DNA from: Colwellia sp. Arc7-635
GTDB lineage: Bacteria > Pseudomonadota > Gammaproteobacteria > Enterobacterales > Alteromonadaceae
NCBI RefSeq assembly: GCF_003971255.1
Contig: NZ_CP034660.1
Span: 3,596,001 to 3,660,000, forward strand
DNA length: 64,000 nucleotides
Reading direction: 5' to 3'
Shown here one piece after another: positions 8,950-18,188 of the stretch. Below the pieces are notes generated by a model. That model saw only the letters and a list, made by a program, of their open reading frames with translations, ran no database searches and was not told where the DNA came from. The translations under genes and the position numbers were made by a program. Position 1 is the stretch's first letter, and each line of letters opens with the position of its first letter.

Positions 8950-9651
8950 TTATACGCGGTCTTTAGTTTTACCTGAAAAACGATAGCCAGAGCCTCGTAC
9001 GGTCTGAATAAAGTCCTCATGGCCTTCACCCGAAATTGCCTTGCGTAAACGTCGAATATGCACATCAACGGTTCTATCTTCCACATAGACATTAGTGCCC
9101 CAAACATTATCAAGTAATTGCTCTCGGCTATATACTCGCTCGGTATGGGTCAGGAAAAAATGTAGCAATCGAAATTCTGTTGGTCCAAGGTCTAAACTCT
9201 GCTCATTAATGGAGACACGATGGGCGACAGGGTCTAGTTTAATGCCATGAAATTCAATAGCTTCTTCCAGTGCGGTTGGAGCAACTCGACGAATAACGGC
9301 TTTAATACGCGCAATTAATTCTTTTGGTGAAAAAGGTTTAGTGACGTAATCATCAATGCCGGCGTCAAAGCCTTTTACTTTATCGTCTTCGTCCGCTCTA
9401 GCCGTTAACATGATGATAGGAATAGTGCGTGTATATTCGTTTTGTTTTAACGATTTTGCTAACTTTACACCCGTACCACCAGGTAACATCCAATCAAGTA
9501 GAATTAAATCAGGGTAAGGTTCTTTAATCTTCGCTTGTGCTTGCTCAATTGTTTCAGCTTCGATGGCATTAAAACCATTCTGTTCTAAAACAAAGATGAT
9601 CATTTCTCTGATAGGTGCTTCGTCTTCAACAACCAAAATCTGTCTATTCAT
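8950..9651 (-). CDS. phoB: Phosphate regulon response regulator PhoB
   Basis: A 233-residue OmpR/PhoB-type regulator. The receiver domain has VVEDE, phospho-acceptor Asp53 (LLDWMLPGG) and Lys105 ([10 protein letters not shown]). A winged-helix DNA-binding domain fills the C-terminal part, ending in [11 protein letters not shown]...VRGSGYRF. Phosphorylated by PhoR, it binds Pho boxes and recruits sigma70 RNA polymerase. A near-perfect Pho box lies 50 bases before its start, so it probably activates itself. pstS and the porin on either side have similar boxes. Confidence 0.96.
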   Translation of the reverse strand: MNRQILVVEDEAPIREMIIFVLEQNGFNAIEAETIEQAQAKIKEPYPDLILLDWMLPGGTGVKLAKSLKQNEYTRTIPIIMLTARADEDDKVKGFDAGIDDYVTKPFSPKELIARIKAVIRRVAPTALEEAIEFHGIKLDPVAHRVSINEQSLDLGPTEFRLLHFFLTHTERVYSREQLLDNVWGTNVYVEDRTVDVHIRRLRKAISGEGHEDFIQTVRGSGYRFSGKTKDRV

Positions 9652-9700
9652 GTATCCTTCCTAATAGTCTAACCGTATGCCAACATTGTGATAAATAATT

Positions 9701-9718
9701 GTGACAGTTTAATGACAA
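9701..9718 (-). promoter_or_regulatory. Pho box upstream of phoB
   Basis: On the minus strand it reads TTGTCAT-TAAA-CTGTCAC, two seven-base half-sites with a four-base AT spacer, very close to the E. coli consensus. It is 50 bases before the phoB start codon. Confidence 0.85.
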
Positions 9719-9793
9719 CAGTATAAATATAGCCATAATCCGTTTGCTATAATCACTGGCGATAATCGTTGGCGATAAATATTACTCAGCGCA

Positions 9794-9874
9794 GGCCAAA
9801 AAAAATCTATTGGCCATGACGTTGAACACAGAGAGTTGTTCACGCTGGGCGTAAAGCCACATCAGCGGCTTTAC
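9794..9874. repeat. Three small hairpins downstream of the porin gene
   Basis: The strongest is GTAAAGCC / GGCTTTAC (9851-9874). The others are a GAACA/TGTTC dyad near 9824-9842 and GGCC/GGCC around a run of eight A (9794-9815). On the minus strand that A run becomes a T run inside the last loop. They probably end the porin transcript, but none is a textbook terminator. Confidence 0.4.
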
Positions 9875-9928
9875 CATTATGATCTTCTACTTAAATGCGA
9901 CTCGCAACAGCACAAACTGCAACAAGCG

Positions 9929-10855
9929 TTAAAAATTATATTCAATACCGGCAGCGAGGTAGTCTTCATCTGCACCGCTGTCCATATCAAAGCTTGTATA
10001 GAAGGTGTATAGCTTGGTGCTTTTAGCAAGTGAATAGTCAGCACCTACGGTGATGCCTGATTTATCGTCACCATCTTTAAAATCAGCTGCTTGGTATTGA
10101 CCTTTAAAGGTTATTTTATCCATTTTATATTTAGCTGATACCATGAAACCATCCATTTCAGCGCTACCATCTACTTTTTCTTGTGTTTGCACCATAGCAC
10201 CTAATACAACACCGGAAATCTTACCTTGCACTGTCGCGCGGGTTATATCATAACCTTTAACTTCAGAGTCAACGGCAATTGAAGCAAATATGTTTGATTT
10301 CTTTAGCTTGGCATCACCGTAAAATACCGCAACAGAAACGCCATTTTCAGCATCAACGGAATCTTCAGCAATATATGTTACACCAACTTTAAAAAGATTA
10401 AATTCCGGTGACTTATAAGAAACGGTGTCCGCCATGCGGTTCTCACCTTTCCATAAATTTTTAATGTCGCCATTTAAATCACTAAACAGATCAACTTTAC
10501 CTTGTGATTGTTTTAGCATGGTGTCATTTTTACCCAACAATACTTCACCAAAACTACCGGCTAAGCCAACATACTGATTACGATCAGTAATACTATCACC
10601 CGCTTCACTATCACCGTCTAAGTCGACTTGAAACTCTGCTTTGTAGATAACCGTTAGACCATCACCTAAATCATGCGTACCTTTCAAACCAATACGTGAC
10701 GCATTGCTTTTTACTTCAGAGAACGATCCTTCGCCTTCATCCGAAGATTGTAGCGAAAGATTAGCTTTACCATAGATGTCAACATCAGCGGCAAACGATG
10801 ATAATGATAGAGAAGATAATAGAGCGACAGCAATTTTGTTGTATGTAAGTTTCAT
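9929..10855 (-). CDS. Outer-membrane porin (Gram-negative trimeric type, phosphate-regulated)
   Basis: A 308-residue general porin. It has a signal peptide (MKLTYNKIAVALLSSLSLSSFA, then ADVDIYGKANLS), alternating beta-strand pattern and a terminal aromatic residue (GIEYNF) needed for outer-membrane assembly. The opening VDIYGKANLSLQ, followed by SRIGLKGTHDLGDGL and NQYVGLAG, matches OmpC/PhoE-type porins. Two good Pho boxes lie 60-110 bases upstream, so it is probably the functional counterpart of E. coli PhoE, letting phosphate esters or anions through during starvation. The selectivity is inferred from regulation, not from the sequence of the pore. Confidence 0.85.
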   Translation of the reverse strand: MKLTYNKIAVALLSSLSLSSFAADVDIYGKANLSLQSSDEGEGSFSEVKSNASRIGLKGTHDLGDGLTVIYKAEFQVDLDGDSEAGDSITDRNQYVGLAGSFGEVLLGKNDTMLKQSQGKVDLFSDLNGDIKNLWKGENRMADTVSYKSPEFNLFKVGVTYIAEDSVDAENGVSVAVFYGDAKLKKSNIFASIAVDSEVKGYDITRATVQGKISGVVLGAMVQTQEKVDGSAEMDGFMVSAKYKMDKITFKGQYQAADFKDGDDKSGITVGADYSLAKSTKLYTFYTSFDMDSGADEDYLAAGIEYNF

Positions 10856-10915
10856 GTGATACCTTTAAAAAATTTGTATGTCTAAAAATAATTATGCTTA
10901 TTTTGCCAAACCTTT

Positions 10916-10963
10916 ATGACACTTTTGTGACATCCATAAATTAATTTGACACTTTTATGACAA
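10916..10963 (-). promoter_or_regulatory. Two Pho boxes upstream of the porin
   Basis: On the minus strand: TTGTCAT-AAAA-GTGTCAA (10963-10946) and ATGTCAC-AAAA-GTGTCAT (10933-10916). A weaker third box lies near 11006-10989. The boxes are about 30 bases apart, roughly three helical turns. Confidence 0.82.
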
Positions 10964-11006
10964 TAAACCGTATTTTTATTGATTTTTTTATGACCATTTT
11001 GTGATG

Positions 11007-11447
11007 TTTTTATTGTGTTTTTTTGACAAACTCATCACCTAAATGAATTTTAATCCAATTTTCTGCTTGTGGGTAATTTTATGCTTAATTTACTTGATAG
11101 CTAAATACATTGTCGTTAGATCCTTAATTACACCGACATAGCTCTCTATTGAGATAATAGATGACAACTGCAGTTAAGCACACTAAGCATATTAACGATT
11201 ACTTATCTTCAAGCCTCATATTGGTTAACACATATTCCCCCTTTGAGATAAAGGCTAGCTATTGAATCAAGTAAAACATCAAAAAATTAAAAACCGTAAA
11301 CAAAGCATAAATACAATTTAAATAGGGGGATGAAATTAGCAGTCAATTCACGAATATTTTTCGAAAAATAACACTATATTAAAAAAAAACTTTTAACCTT
11401 ATGTAAAACAGCTAAAATCAAGAAAAGTGAAATAAAAGAAATATTTA
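11007..11447. other. Intergenic region between divergent porin and sensor kinase
   Basis: AT-rich and without a supportable gene. It must hold the kinase promoter. No strong dyad was recognised beyond the Pho boxes at its left side. Confidence 0.35.
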
Positions 11448-13211
11448 ATGAAAACAACAAGCCTGTCACGAAAATTACTTACGCGAGTGTTGTCTTTTTA
11501 TTTTGTCCTGACATTTCTAGTGACTTGTGTGCAAATTGGTGCTGAATATGTCAACACTAAAAGCCACATCACCAGTGAGCTATTAACACTAGAGAAAACC
11601 TTTAGTGGTAGCTTAACACGTGCCGTCTGGGAGCTTAATACTCAACAAGCGATAGATATTGCTGATGGTTTGGTTGCTATTCCAATGATTAAAGGCATTA
11701 AAGTCAGTGATGAAAACAATCAGATTATAGCCCAAATGGGCCTAATAGCTGACGAAGAAAGCCTTAATGTTGAATCAATTGATGATGACGCCGGCGACAA
11801 TGAATATTTTAATGTGACCTCAAGCATTGATGGTTTATTTGGTCACTCTTTTCCTTTAATTTTTGAATTTTCCGGCCGAACAACAAAAGTAGGCTCTGTT
11901 ACCTTATTATCAAGTAATGAAGTTATTTTTAACCGTATACAGGTAGGAATCTACTTTCTTATTGGTAATGCGATGGTTAAAACAGCGGCACTGGTATTAT
12001 TATTTTCCATCGCCTTTTCAAACCTTTTAACCAATCCGCTTAACGAACTTACAGAGCAAATTAATCAATTTGATATAGACGATCCTGAAGCATCAAAACT
12101 TCATGTTATTAACTATGAAAATAACGAGTTAAATATTCTTCAAGATGCTTATAATAATTTGATTGATGAGCTCGTCATTTACAAAGAAAAGCTCGCCTTA
12201 GCTCAAAGTAAAATAATATCAGCGAATGGCAAACTTGATGAACAAAATTTAATGCTTGAGCAAGAAGTTGCCCGTAAAACATCATCACTGAGCACAACAA
12301 TGCTCAAAATGGAAATGCAGCAACGTGAATTATTAGATCAACAAGGTAAGCTGCAAGCAGAAAACACTCGCAGAAGTAGTACCGAAAAAACGTTAATAGC
12401 GACCAACCACGAGTTAAAAAGTTATATTCTAGAATTAAAGAAAGCACAAGAACGCTTACTAGACGCTGAAAAGATGGCTGTTTTAGGTAATATGTCAGCA
12501 GAAGTAACCCATGAAATAAACACCCCTATCGGCGTTAGTATTACCTCTACATCATATTTGGCTGACCTCCTCACTAAACTTAAAAGTGACATTGATGACA
12601 ATAAGTTGTCAAAACGTACCCTTTACGACTTCACTGATAACGCTGAGCAAGGTATTAATCTGGTACTGAATAATCTCGGACGTGCTTCAGAGTTAGTGAC
12701 AAGCTATAAACAAGTCGCTGTTGATCAGATAAGTGATAAAATTCGTAAGGTAAATCTTGGAAAGTACTTAGATGAAATCATTAATTCATTACATCCAAAA
12801 TTAAAAAGAACAAACCATTCTATTAAAATAGATTGCCCTGATAGCTCTGATATTTATTGTCACGCGGGTGCTATTTCGCAAATTTTTACCAATTTGATCA
12901 TTAATTCTGTTGTTCATGGCTTTAAAAATATTAATCGCGGTGAAATCAACATATCAGTTCAGCTTAATGGTGAACATGTTCACATCACTTATCAAGACAA
13001 TGGCCATGGTTTATCAAGTGAAGAGTTAGAGCACTTATTCGATGCATTTTACACGACAGCAGAAAACCAGGGCGGCTCAGGGTTAGGAACTCATATTATT
13101 CATGACCTTGTTAACGACACATTAAGTGGTAGTGTTAGAGCGAGTTCATCGCTGGAAAAAGGCCTACGTTACGATATTGAGTTTGACAGTATGCAAAGAG
13201 TGCTTTCTTAA
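11448..13211 (+). CDS. Orphan membrane sensor histidine kinase
   Basis: A 587-residue kinase. A transmembrane helix at about 10-30 is followed by a periplasmic domain (31-160) containing RAVWELNTQQA, then a second helix at about 168-190 and a HAMP-like linker. A long coiled coil (240-345) leads to the HisKA box AEVTHEINTPIGV with His355, and an ATPase domain has NLIINSVVHGF, DNGHGL and GGSGLGTHI. No response regulator lies beside it. It shares this plan, including the W-[E/D]-[L/F]-N motif, with the kinase at 35089-36651. The ligand and partner cannot be told from sequence. Confidence 0.88.
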   Translation: MKTTSLSRKLLTRVLSFYFVLTFLVTCVQIGAEYVNTKSHITSELLTLEKTFSGSLTRAVWELNTQQAIDIADGLVAIPMIKGIKVSDENNQIIAQMGLIADEESLNVESIDDDAGDNEYFNVTSSIDGLFGHSFPLIFEFSGRTTKVGSVTLLSSNEVIFNRIQVGIYFLIGNAMVKTAALVLLFSIAFSNLLTNPLNELTEQINQFDIDDPEASKLHVINYENNELNILQDAYNNLIDELVIYKEKLALAQSKIISANGKLDEQNLMLEQEVARKTSSLSTTMLKMEMQQRELLDQQGKLQAENTRRSSTEKTLIATNHELKSYILELKKAQERLLDAEKMAVLGNMSAEVTHEINTPIGVSITSTSYLADLLTKLKSDIDDNKLSKRTLYDFTDNAEQGINLVLNNLGRASELVTSYKQVAVDQISDKIRKVNLGKYLDEIINSLHPKLKRTNHSIKIDCPDSSDIYCHAGAISQIFTNLIINSVVHGFKNINRGEINISVQLNGEHVHITYQDNGHGLSSEELEHLFDAFYTTAENQGGSGLGTHIIHDLVNDTLSGSVRASSSLEKGLRYDIEFDSMQRVLS

Positions 13212-13314
13212 TGAATACAGACGATCTAAGGCGTGCGTGATATCTCTAAATACGGTAATATAACGCTCGTTTTTCAATTATTCGCCCACTTACTTAGGGC
13301 ATAGGATTATTTTA

Positions 13315-14235
13315 ATGTGGTTTAAAAACCTATACTTTTTTGCCTTTACCCGCCCTTTTGAATGTTCTGAAGAAGATTTAGAGAAACAATTATCTGAGCA
13401 TTTATTTACCCCTTGTGCATCAACTGAGCAATCACATTTTGGTTGGGTTAATGCACTAGGTAAGCACGGCGATACCGTTGTACATGCAGTAAACGGTAAC
13501 TTTTTACTATGTGCCCGCAAAGAAGAGAAAATTCTTCCTGCACCTGTAGTTAAAGATATGCTTGAGCAAAAAATAGCACAATTAGAAGCTGAGCAATCAC
13601 GCGGCGCTACCAAAAAAGAAAAAGAGCAATTTAAAGAAGATATTATTTTTGAATTACTACCACGTGCTTTTTCTCGCTTTAGCGATACCCGTGCTTATAT
13701 CAATGCGACACATAATATCATTGTTATTGACACCAGCAGCCGCGGTAAAGCCGAAGACTTTTTAGCCTTATTGCGTAAAGCGCTCGGTACATTGCCTGTC
13801 ACTAGTGCATCACCAGAAAAAGCACCTGACGAAGTCATGACTGATTGGTTAGTTGAAAGTAATTTAGGTGCTAATTTCCAGCTAGGTATGGAAGCAGAAT
13901 TTAATGCTTTAGGCGATGATGGTGCTGTAGTTAGAGTAAAAAATCAAGATCTTACCAGTGAAGAAATTAAAGCTCACTTAGATGCTGATAAATATGTAGT
14001 TAAGGTGGCATTAGAATGGGATGAATCACTATCATTTATCTTGTGTGACGATTTAGCCGTTAAGCGTCTTAAGTTTTATGATGTTATTCAAGAACAAAAC
14101 GACGACATCGATAGCGATGACATCGTAGCAAAACTTGATGCAGATTTTGCCTTAATGGCAGGAGAACTCAATCGCTTTATAGATCACCTACTCGCTGAGT
14201 TTTCACTAAAAGCTAGCGACTATTTAGAAGCATAA
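13315..14235 (+). CDS. rdgC: Recombination-associated protein RdgC
   Basis: A 306-residue cytosolic and nucleoid protein of usual length. The N-terminus MWFKNLYFFAFTRPFE and the internal SRGKAEDFLALLRKALGTLPV are characteristic. RdgC forms a ring-shaped dimer that binds double-stranded DNA without sequence preference and restrains RecA. AGGA precedes the start with suitable spacing. A terminator follows, so it is likely a single-gene unit. Confidence 0.95.
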   Translation: MWFKNLYFFAFTRPFECSEEDLEKQLSEHLFTPCASTEQSHFGWVNALGKHGDTVVHAVNGNFLLCARKEEKILPAPVVKDMLEQKIAQLEAEQSRGATKKEKEQFKEDIIFELLPRAFSRFSDTRAYINATHNIIVIDTSSRGKAEDFLALLRKALGTLPVTSASPEKAPDEVMTDWLVESNLGANFQLGMEAEFNALGDDGAVVRVKNQDLTSEEIKAHLDADKYVVKVALEWDESLSFILCDDLAVKRLKFYDVIQEQNDDIDSDDIVAKLDADFALMAGELNRFIDHLLAEFSLKASDYLEA

Positions 14236-14305
14236 GTACTTATAAAACAATTTTTTAGCTCTAGTTTTTTTCTAGCTCTAATACAGTAATGAAAATACAG
14301 TAATG

Positions 14306-14335
14306 AAAAAGGCGCTCATCAGCGCCTTTTTTTTT
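14306..14335 (+). terminator. Rho-independent terminator of rdgC
   Basis: GGCGCT-CATC-AGCGCC flanked by A run and T run. A tandem 14-base duplication (ATACAGTAATGAAA) sits directly before it at about 14280-14307. Confidence 0.92.
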
Positions 14336-14382
14336 ATGTAGAATAGCAAAGTCTTGCTAGATTACTCTTTAAGCCATATATC

Positions 14383-15225
14383 TTAGTCAAACATAGTTCT
14401 AACTTGGGCTAATAGTTCAATAAATTCCTCAGAAGCCATATAGTCAATATCAGGTAAAATGCCTTTAGTCACATAGCTTTTCAGGAGAATATCTCGCGTA
14501 GTTTCACTTTTAAATATGCCATGATAAATCGCACCAGCCCGAATAAAATCAAGGTAATGCACTTCTTTTGGTAATAACGTTAAATCATTCCAAGAAACAA
14601 CCACTTCGGTAAATTCCTCAGAAAAATCCCAAGCTTTGGTCACTTCACCACCAATTTCATTAGAAAACTTTATAATCGCTTGTTGTAAAAATGCCGGATT
14701 AGCAAAAACGTCAGGATGACTTTCCGCTTCAACTAATATAGGTAAAACACCTATATTATGAACAAGTGCGGCTAAAGTGATGGTATCGAGCGTAAAAGCT
14801 GCATGCTTATTTTTTTGCAAATAAAGTGTCATAAGTGCGATCGCAACAGTAGCCACATCAACGGTCTTTCGCCATGACTTTTGCATGTACTCAGAAATAA
14901 CGGCGTTTTTTGAGATAAACATTTGTTCTACAGCCATGGCTGTCGCGATACTTTTTATTTGTCTAAGGCCGATGCGAGTGACTGCCTGAGCAACAGAGTC
15001 AACCTTAATAGAGCGACCAAATACCACACTATTCGCTACTTTGAGCATACCCAACGATAACGCAGGGTCTTGAGCTATAATATCGCTCATTCGTCCTAAA
15101 TTAACTTCAGGATCATCCGCTGCTTCTCTAACTTCTAATGCCACTTCTGGCAAAGTCGGTAGTACTAACGCATCTTGTTTAATTTTTTCGACAAGTATTG
15201 TATAAAGTGCATTTTCTGCGCCCAT
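14383..15225 (-). CDS. HDOD domain protein
   Basis: A 280-residue protein made almost wholly of an HDOD domain (TLPEVALEVREAADDPE, then IIAQDPALSLGMLKVANS). HDOD is a catalytically inactive relative of HD phosphohydrolases, and a complete HD pair is not visible here. Such proteins serve in stress and motility signalling, often near cyclic-di-GMP enzymes. It has no receiver or output domain and no operon partner, so the role stays open. Its 3' end faces the rdgC terminator. Confidence 0.82.
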   Translation of the reverse strand: MGAENALYTILVEKIKQDALVLPTLPEVALEVREAADDPEVNLGRMSDIIAQDPALSLGMLKVANSVVFGRSIKVDSVAQAVTRIGLRQIKSIATAMAVEQMFISKNAVISEYMQKSWRKTVDVATVAIALMTLYLQKNKHAAFTLDTITLAALVHNIGVLPILVEAESHPDVFANPAFLQQAIIKFSNEIGGEVTKAWDFSEEFTEVVVSWNDLTLLPKEVHYLDFIRAGAIYHGIFKSETTRDILLKSYVTKGILPDIDYMASEEFIELLAQVRTMFD

Positions 15226-15462
15226 AAAAATCCCTTATTATTAGTGTTGGTATATACATTAATCTAGCACAAAATATTGAAATTTCAGTAATTAAAATCA
15301 TATTTTTAGTTTTTTTAAATACCATGTTTTCAGACGAAGGTTTTCTCGACTAAAAAGTTATCTTAAAGCTTTGATTGAGATCAAATTTTAATGACAAAAC
15401 CAGACAGAAAAATCAAGATTAAATTATAATTCGCGACCAATTTTATTAGATTAACTGTTGAT

Positions 15463-16824
15463 ATGCTTAAGCCTGAACTACTGTCCCCTGCTGGCAGCCT
15501 AAAAAATATGCGCTACGCTTTTGCGTATGGTGCCGATGCAGTGTACGCCGGACAACCTAGATATTCACTCAGGGTTCGCAATAACGAATTCAGCTTAGAA
15601 AACATAAAAATTGGCATTGATGAAGCACATGCCTTAGGGAAAAAGTTTTATCTGGTTAACAATATTGCCCCACACAACAGTAAGCTACAAACATTTCTGC
15701 ACGATATAACCCCAATTATTGCGATGGGCCCCGATGCTTTGATCATGTCAGATCCTGGCTTGATCATGATGGTGCGCGAAAATTTTCCCGATATGCCGAT
15801 TCACTTATCTGTACAAGCAAATGCAGTCAATTGGTCAACAGTAAAGTTTTGGCACCAGCAAGGTATTGAGCGCGTTATTCTTTCTAGGGAACTCTCACTT
15901 GATGAGATTGAAGAAATTCGCTTTCGTTGCCCAGAAGTCGAGCTAGAAGTTTTTGTTCATGGTGCATTGTGCATGGCATATTCTGGCCGTTGTTTATTGT
16001 CAGGTTATATTAATAAACGCGATCCAAACCAAGGCACTTGCACAAACTCTTGTCGTTGGAAATATGATAGCCATCCAGCAAAAGAAACAGCTACAGGTGA
16101 TATTATTGCTGTGCCACCGGCTGAAATTTATGTCCCAGAGCAAAAGCCTTTCGAAGATGTTGTTTTATTGCAAGAACAAGGTCGACCTGGTGAGTATATG
16201 CCGGCGTTTGAAGACGAGCATGGCACCTACATAATGAATTCAAAGGACTTACGTGCGGTTGAGCATGTTGAACGCTTAGTTAAAATGGGCGTACATTCAT
16301 TAAAAATTGAAGGGCGAACTAAGTCATTTTACTACTGCGCTCGTACAGCACAAATCTATCATCAGGCGATGTTAGATGCGGTTAATGACAAGCCATTTAA
16401 TCAACATTTAAATCGTGATTTAGAACACTTAGCCCACCGTGGCTATACCGAAGGGTTTTTAAAGCGACATCGTCACAGTGATACGCAAAACTATGATTAT
16501 GGTTATTCAAAGAGCGATAGCCAACAATTTGTTGGCGAAGTTATCACTCGTAATAGTGATACTGGCTTAGTTGAGATTGACGTTAAGAACAAGTTTCTTG
16601 TTGGGGATCAACTAGAGTTAATGACACCTGCAGGAAATCAAAGTTTTACGCTAACAACGATGAAAAACCTGCAAGGTCAAGACATTGAAGATGCAAAAGG
16701 CTCAGGTCACAAGGTAGCAATTGCATTGGATAGCGATGTTGACTTGTCGTTTGGTATTATTATGCGCTATTTAACCGAAGGCGGAACAACACGTCATCCT
16801 TTCGCGCAAAATCAGGAAAAGTAA
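15463..16824 (+). CDS. trhP: tRNA 5-hydroxyuridine synthesis protein TrhP (peptidase U32 family, YegQ)
   Basis: At 453 residues it has the length of E. coli YegQ/TrhP and the same N-terminus (MLKPELLSPAGSLKNMRYAFAYGADAVYAGQP). The U32 signature EVFVHGALCMAYSGRCLLS is intact, with more cysteines in DPNQGTCTNSCRW. TrhP makes 5-hydroxyuridine at tRNA position 34, the first step towards cmo5U, using prephenate. Despite the family name it is not thought to be a protease. It begins a two-gene unit: the ferredoxin gene starts three bases after its stop. Confidence 0.93.
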   Translation: MLKPELLSPAGSLKNMRYAFAYGADAVYAGQPRYSLRVRNNEFSLENIKIGIDEAHALGKKFYLVNNIAPHNSKLQTFLHDITPIIAMGPDALIMSDPGLIMMVRENFPDMPIHLSVQANAVNWSTVKFWHQQGIERVILSRELSLDEIEEIRFRCPEVELEVFVHGALCMAYSGRCLLSGYINKRDPNQGTCTNSCRWKYDSHPAKETATGDIIAVPPAEIYVPEQKPFEDVVLLQEQGRPGEYMPAFEDEHGTYIMNSKDLRAVEHVERLVKMGVHSLKIEGRTKSFYYCARTAQIYHQAMLDAVNDKPFNQHLNRDLEHLAHRGYTEGFLKRHRHSDTQNYDYGYSKSDSQQFVGEVITRNSDTGLVEIDVKNKFLVGDQLELMTPAGNQSFTLTTMKNLQGQDIEDAKGSGHKVAIALDSDVDLSFGIIMRYLTEGGTTRHPFAQNQEK

Positions 16825-16826
16825 CC

Positions 16827-17072
16827 ATGGCATTACTCATTGAAAACAGCTGCATTAACTGCGACATGTGCGATCCTGAATGTCCAAACGAAGCCATTTC
16901 AATGGGTGAAAAGGTTTATGAAATAGATACAGACAAATGCACACAATGCATAGGTCATTACGATAAGCCGACCTGTGTTTCAGTATGCCCAATTGATTGT
17001 ATTAAACCAGATCCTGAGAATGTAGAAAGCGAAGATGCGCTATTAGCAAAGTTTCTTCGCATGCATGGTTAA
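16827..17072 (+). CDS. yfhL: YfhL-type 2[4Fe-4S] ferredoxin
   Basis: An 81-residue ferredoxin with two cluster motifs, CINCDMCDPECP and CTQCIGHYDKPTCVSVCP. The second has the extra loop between its second and third Cys that marks the YfhL/Alvin family. It transfers electrons in the cytosol. Its placement directly behind trhP, with a shared terminator, suggests it feeds electrons or clusters to tRNA hydroxylation. That link is inference from context. Confidence 0.93.
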   Translation: MALLIENSCINCDMCDPECPNEAISMGEKVYEIDTDKCTQCIGHYDKPTCVSVCPIDCIKPDPENVESEDALLAKFLRMHG

Positions 17073-17095
17073 AAAGCTCGGAGTATTTAGATAAT

Positions 17096-17126
17096 GAAAA
17101 AGGAGGCTATTCAGCCTCCTTTTTTA
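17096..17126. terminator. Terminator after trhP-yfhL
   Basis: AAAAAGGAGGCT-ATTC-AGCCTCCTTTTTT. It is near symmetrical, so it may also serve thyA, which converges from the right. Confidence 0.92.
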
Positions 17127-17157
17127 CATTCAATATTTTAAACTTACATCAATAAAA

Positions 17158-17991
17158 TCAAACTGATATAGCGGCTTTTATATGGGGATGAGCTTGATAA
17201 TTTTGTAATTCAAAATCTTCAAAAGTAAAATCAAAAATACTTTTTACTTCCGGGTTAATCCACATATTAGGTAATGGCAAAGGCTCACGTGATAATTGCT
17301 CGTCAACCTGTTCAAGGTGGTTTAAGTACAAATGTGCATCACCAAAAGTATGTACAAAATCACCCATTTCTAAATCACAAACTTGTGCAATCATCATAGT
17401 AAACAATGCATAGCTAGCAATATTAAATGGCACGCCAAGAAATATGTCAGCACTGCGTTGGTATAACTGACAGCTTAATTTACCGTTTAAAACATAAAAC
17501 TGAAACAAGGTGTGGCATGGCGGTAAGGCTTGTTTACCTAATGCAGCATTCGCTGTCGGACTGATTGAAGTATCTGGCAATAAGGCCGGATTCCAAGCGG
17601 TAATGATATGGCGACGCGAGTCTGGATTATTTTTTAAGTCGTCGATAAGTTGGGCTAATTGATCAATAGTTTCGCCATTTTGAGCGGGCCAATTACGCCA
17701 TTGCACGCCATAAACTGGGCCAAGTTCGCCATCTTCAGTAGCCCAATCATCCCAAATTTTCACGCCATTTTCTTTTAAGTAAGCAATATTCGACTCACCT
17801 TTAATAAACCACAATAACTCATGAATTATCGATTTAAGATGGCATTTTTTCGTCGTTACTAATGGGAAGCCCTTGGCAAGATCAAAACGCATTTGATGAC
17901 CAAAAATACTTTTAGTGCCAGTGCCAGTACGATCAGACTTTTCAATCCCTTCGTCTCTAACATGTCGCATTAAATCAAGATATGCTTTCAC
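17158..17991 (-). CDS. thyA: Thymidylate synthase ThyA
   Basis: ThyA methylates dUMP to dTMP using methylene-tetrahydrofolate. Conserved features are DRTGTGT, the active site [12 protein letters not shown], the [17 protein letters not shown] block and GDAHLYLNH. The frame is open to an ATG at 18033, but the GTG at 17991 is the better start. It aligns with E. coli residue 1 (VKAYLDLM against MKQYLELM) and has AAAGGA six bases before it. That gives 277 residues against 264 in E. coli. The excess is explained by an insertion of about 13 residues just before the catalytic Cys ([14 protein letters not shown]). lgt, its usual upstream partner, is absent. Confidence 0.95.
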   Translation of the reverse strand: MKAYLDLMRHVRDEGIEKSDRTGTGTKSIFGHQMRFDLAKGFPLVTTKKCHLKSIIHELLWFIKGESNIAYLKENGVKIWDDWATEDGELGPVYGVQWRNWPAQNGETIDQLAQLIDDLKNNPDSRRHIITAWNPALLPDTSISPTANAALGKQALPPCHTLFQFYVLNGKLSCQLYQRSADIFLGVPFNIASYALFTMMIAQVCDLEMGDFVHTFGDAHLYLNHLEQVDEQLSREPLPLPNMWINPEVKSIFDFTFEDFELQNYQAHPHIKAAISV

Positions 17992-18088
17992 AGGGTTTCC
18001 TTTAAGGTTATTTATTCGGGTAGATTGCGCCAAGGTATTAATACTATTGCACTAAATTCAACCACTGGCTGCAGTATAAATGTATTAT

Positions 18089-18119
18089 CAGCACCGAGGG
18101 TTTTAATCCCTGAATGCTG
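18089..18119 (-). other. Hairpin in the thyA leader
   Basis: CAGCA / TGCTG outer stem and AGGG / CCCT inner stem around TTTTAAT. It lies between the exporter stop and the thyA start and has no T run. It could be a leader structure or a weak terminator. Confidence 0.35.
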
Positions 18120-18188
18120 TCGGCAAAATTATGCCTAATTATCGACAACTAGGCAAAGTTATCTCTATAAAAACAGCGAAAAAATGAC

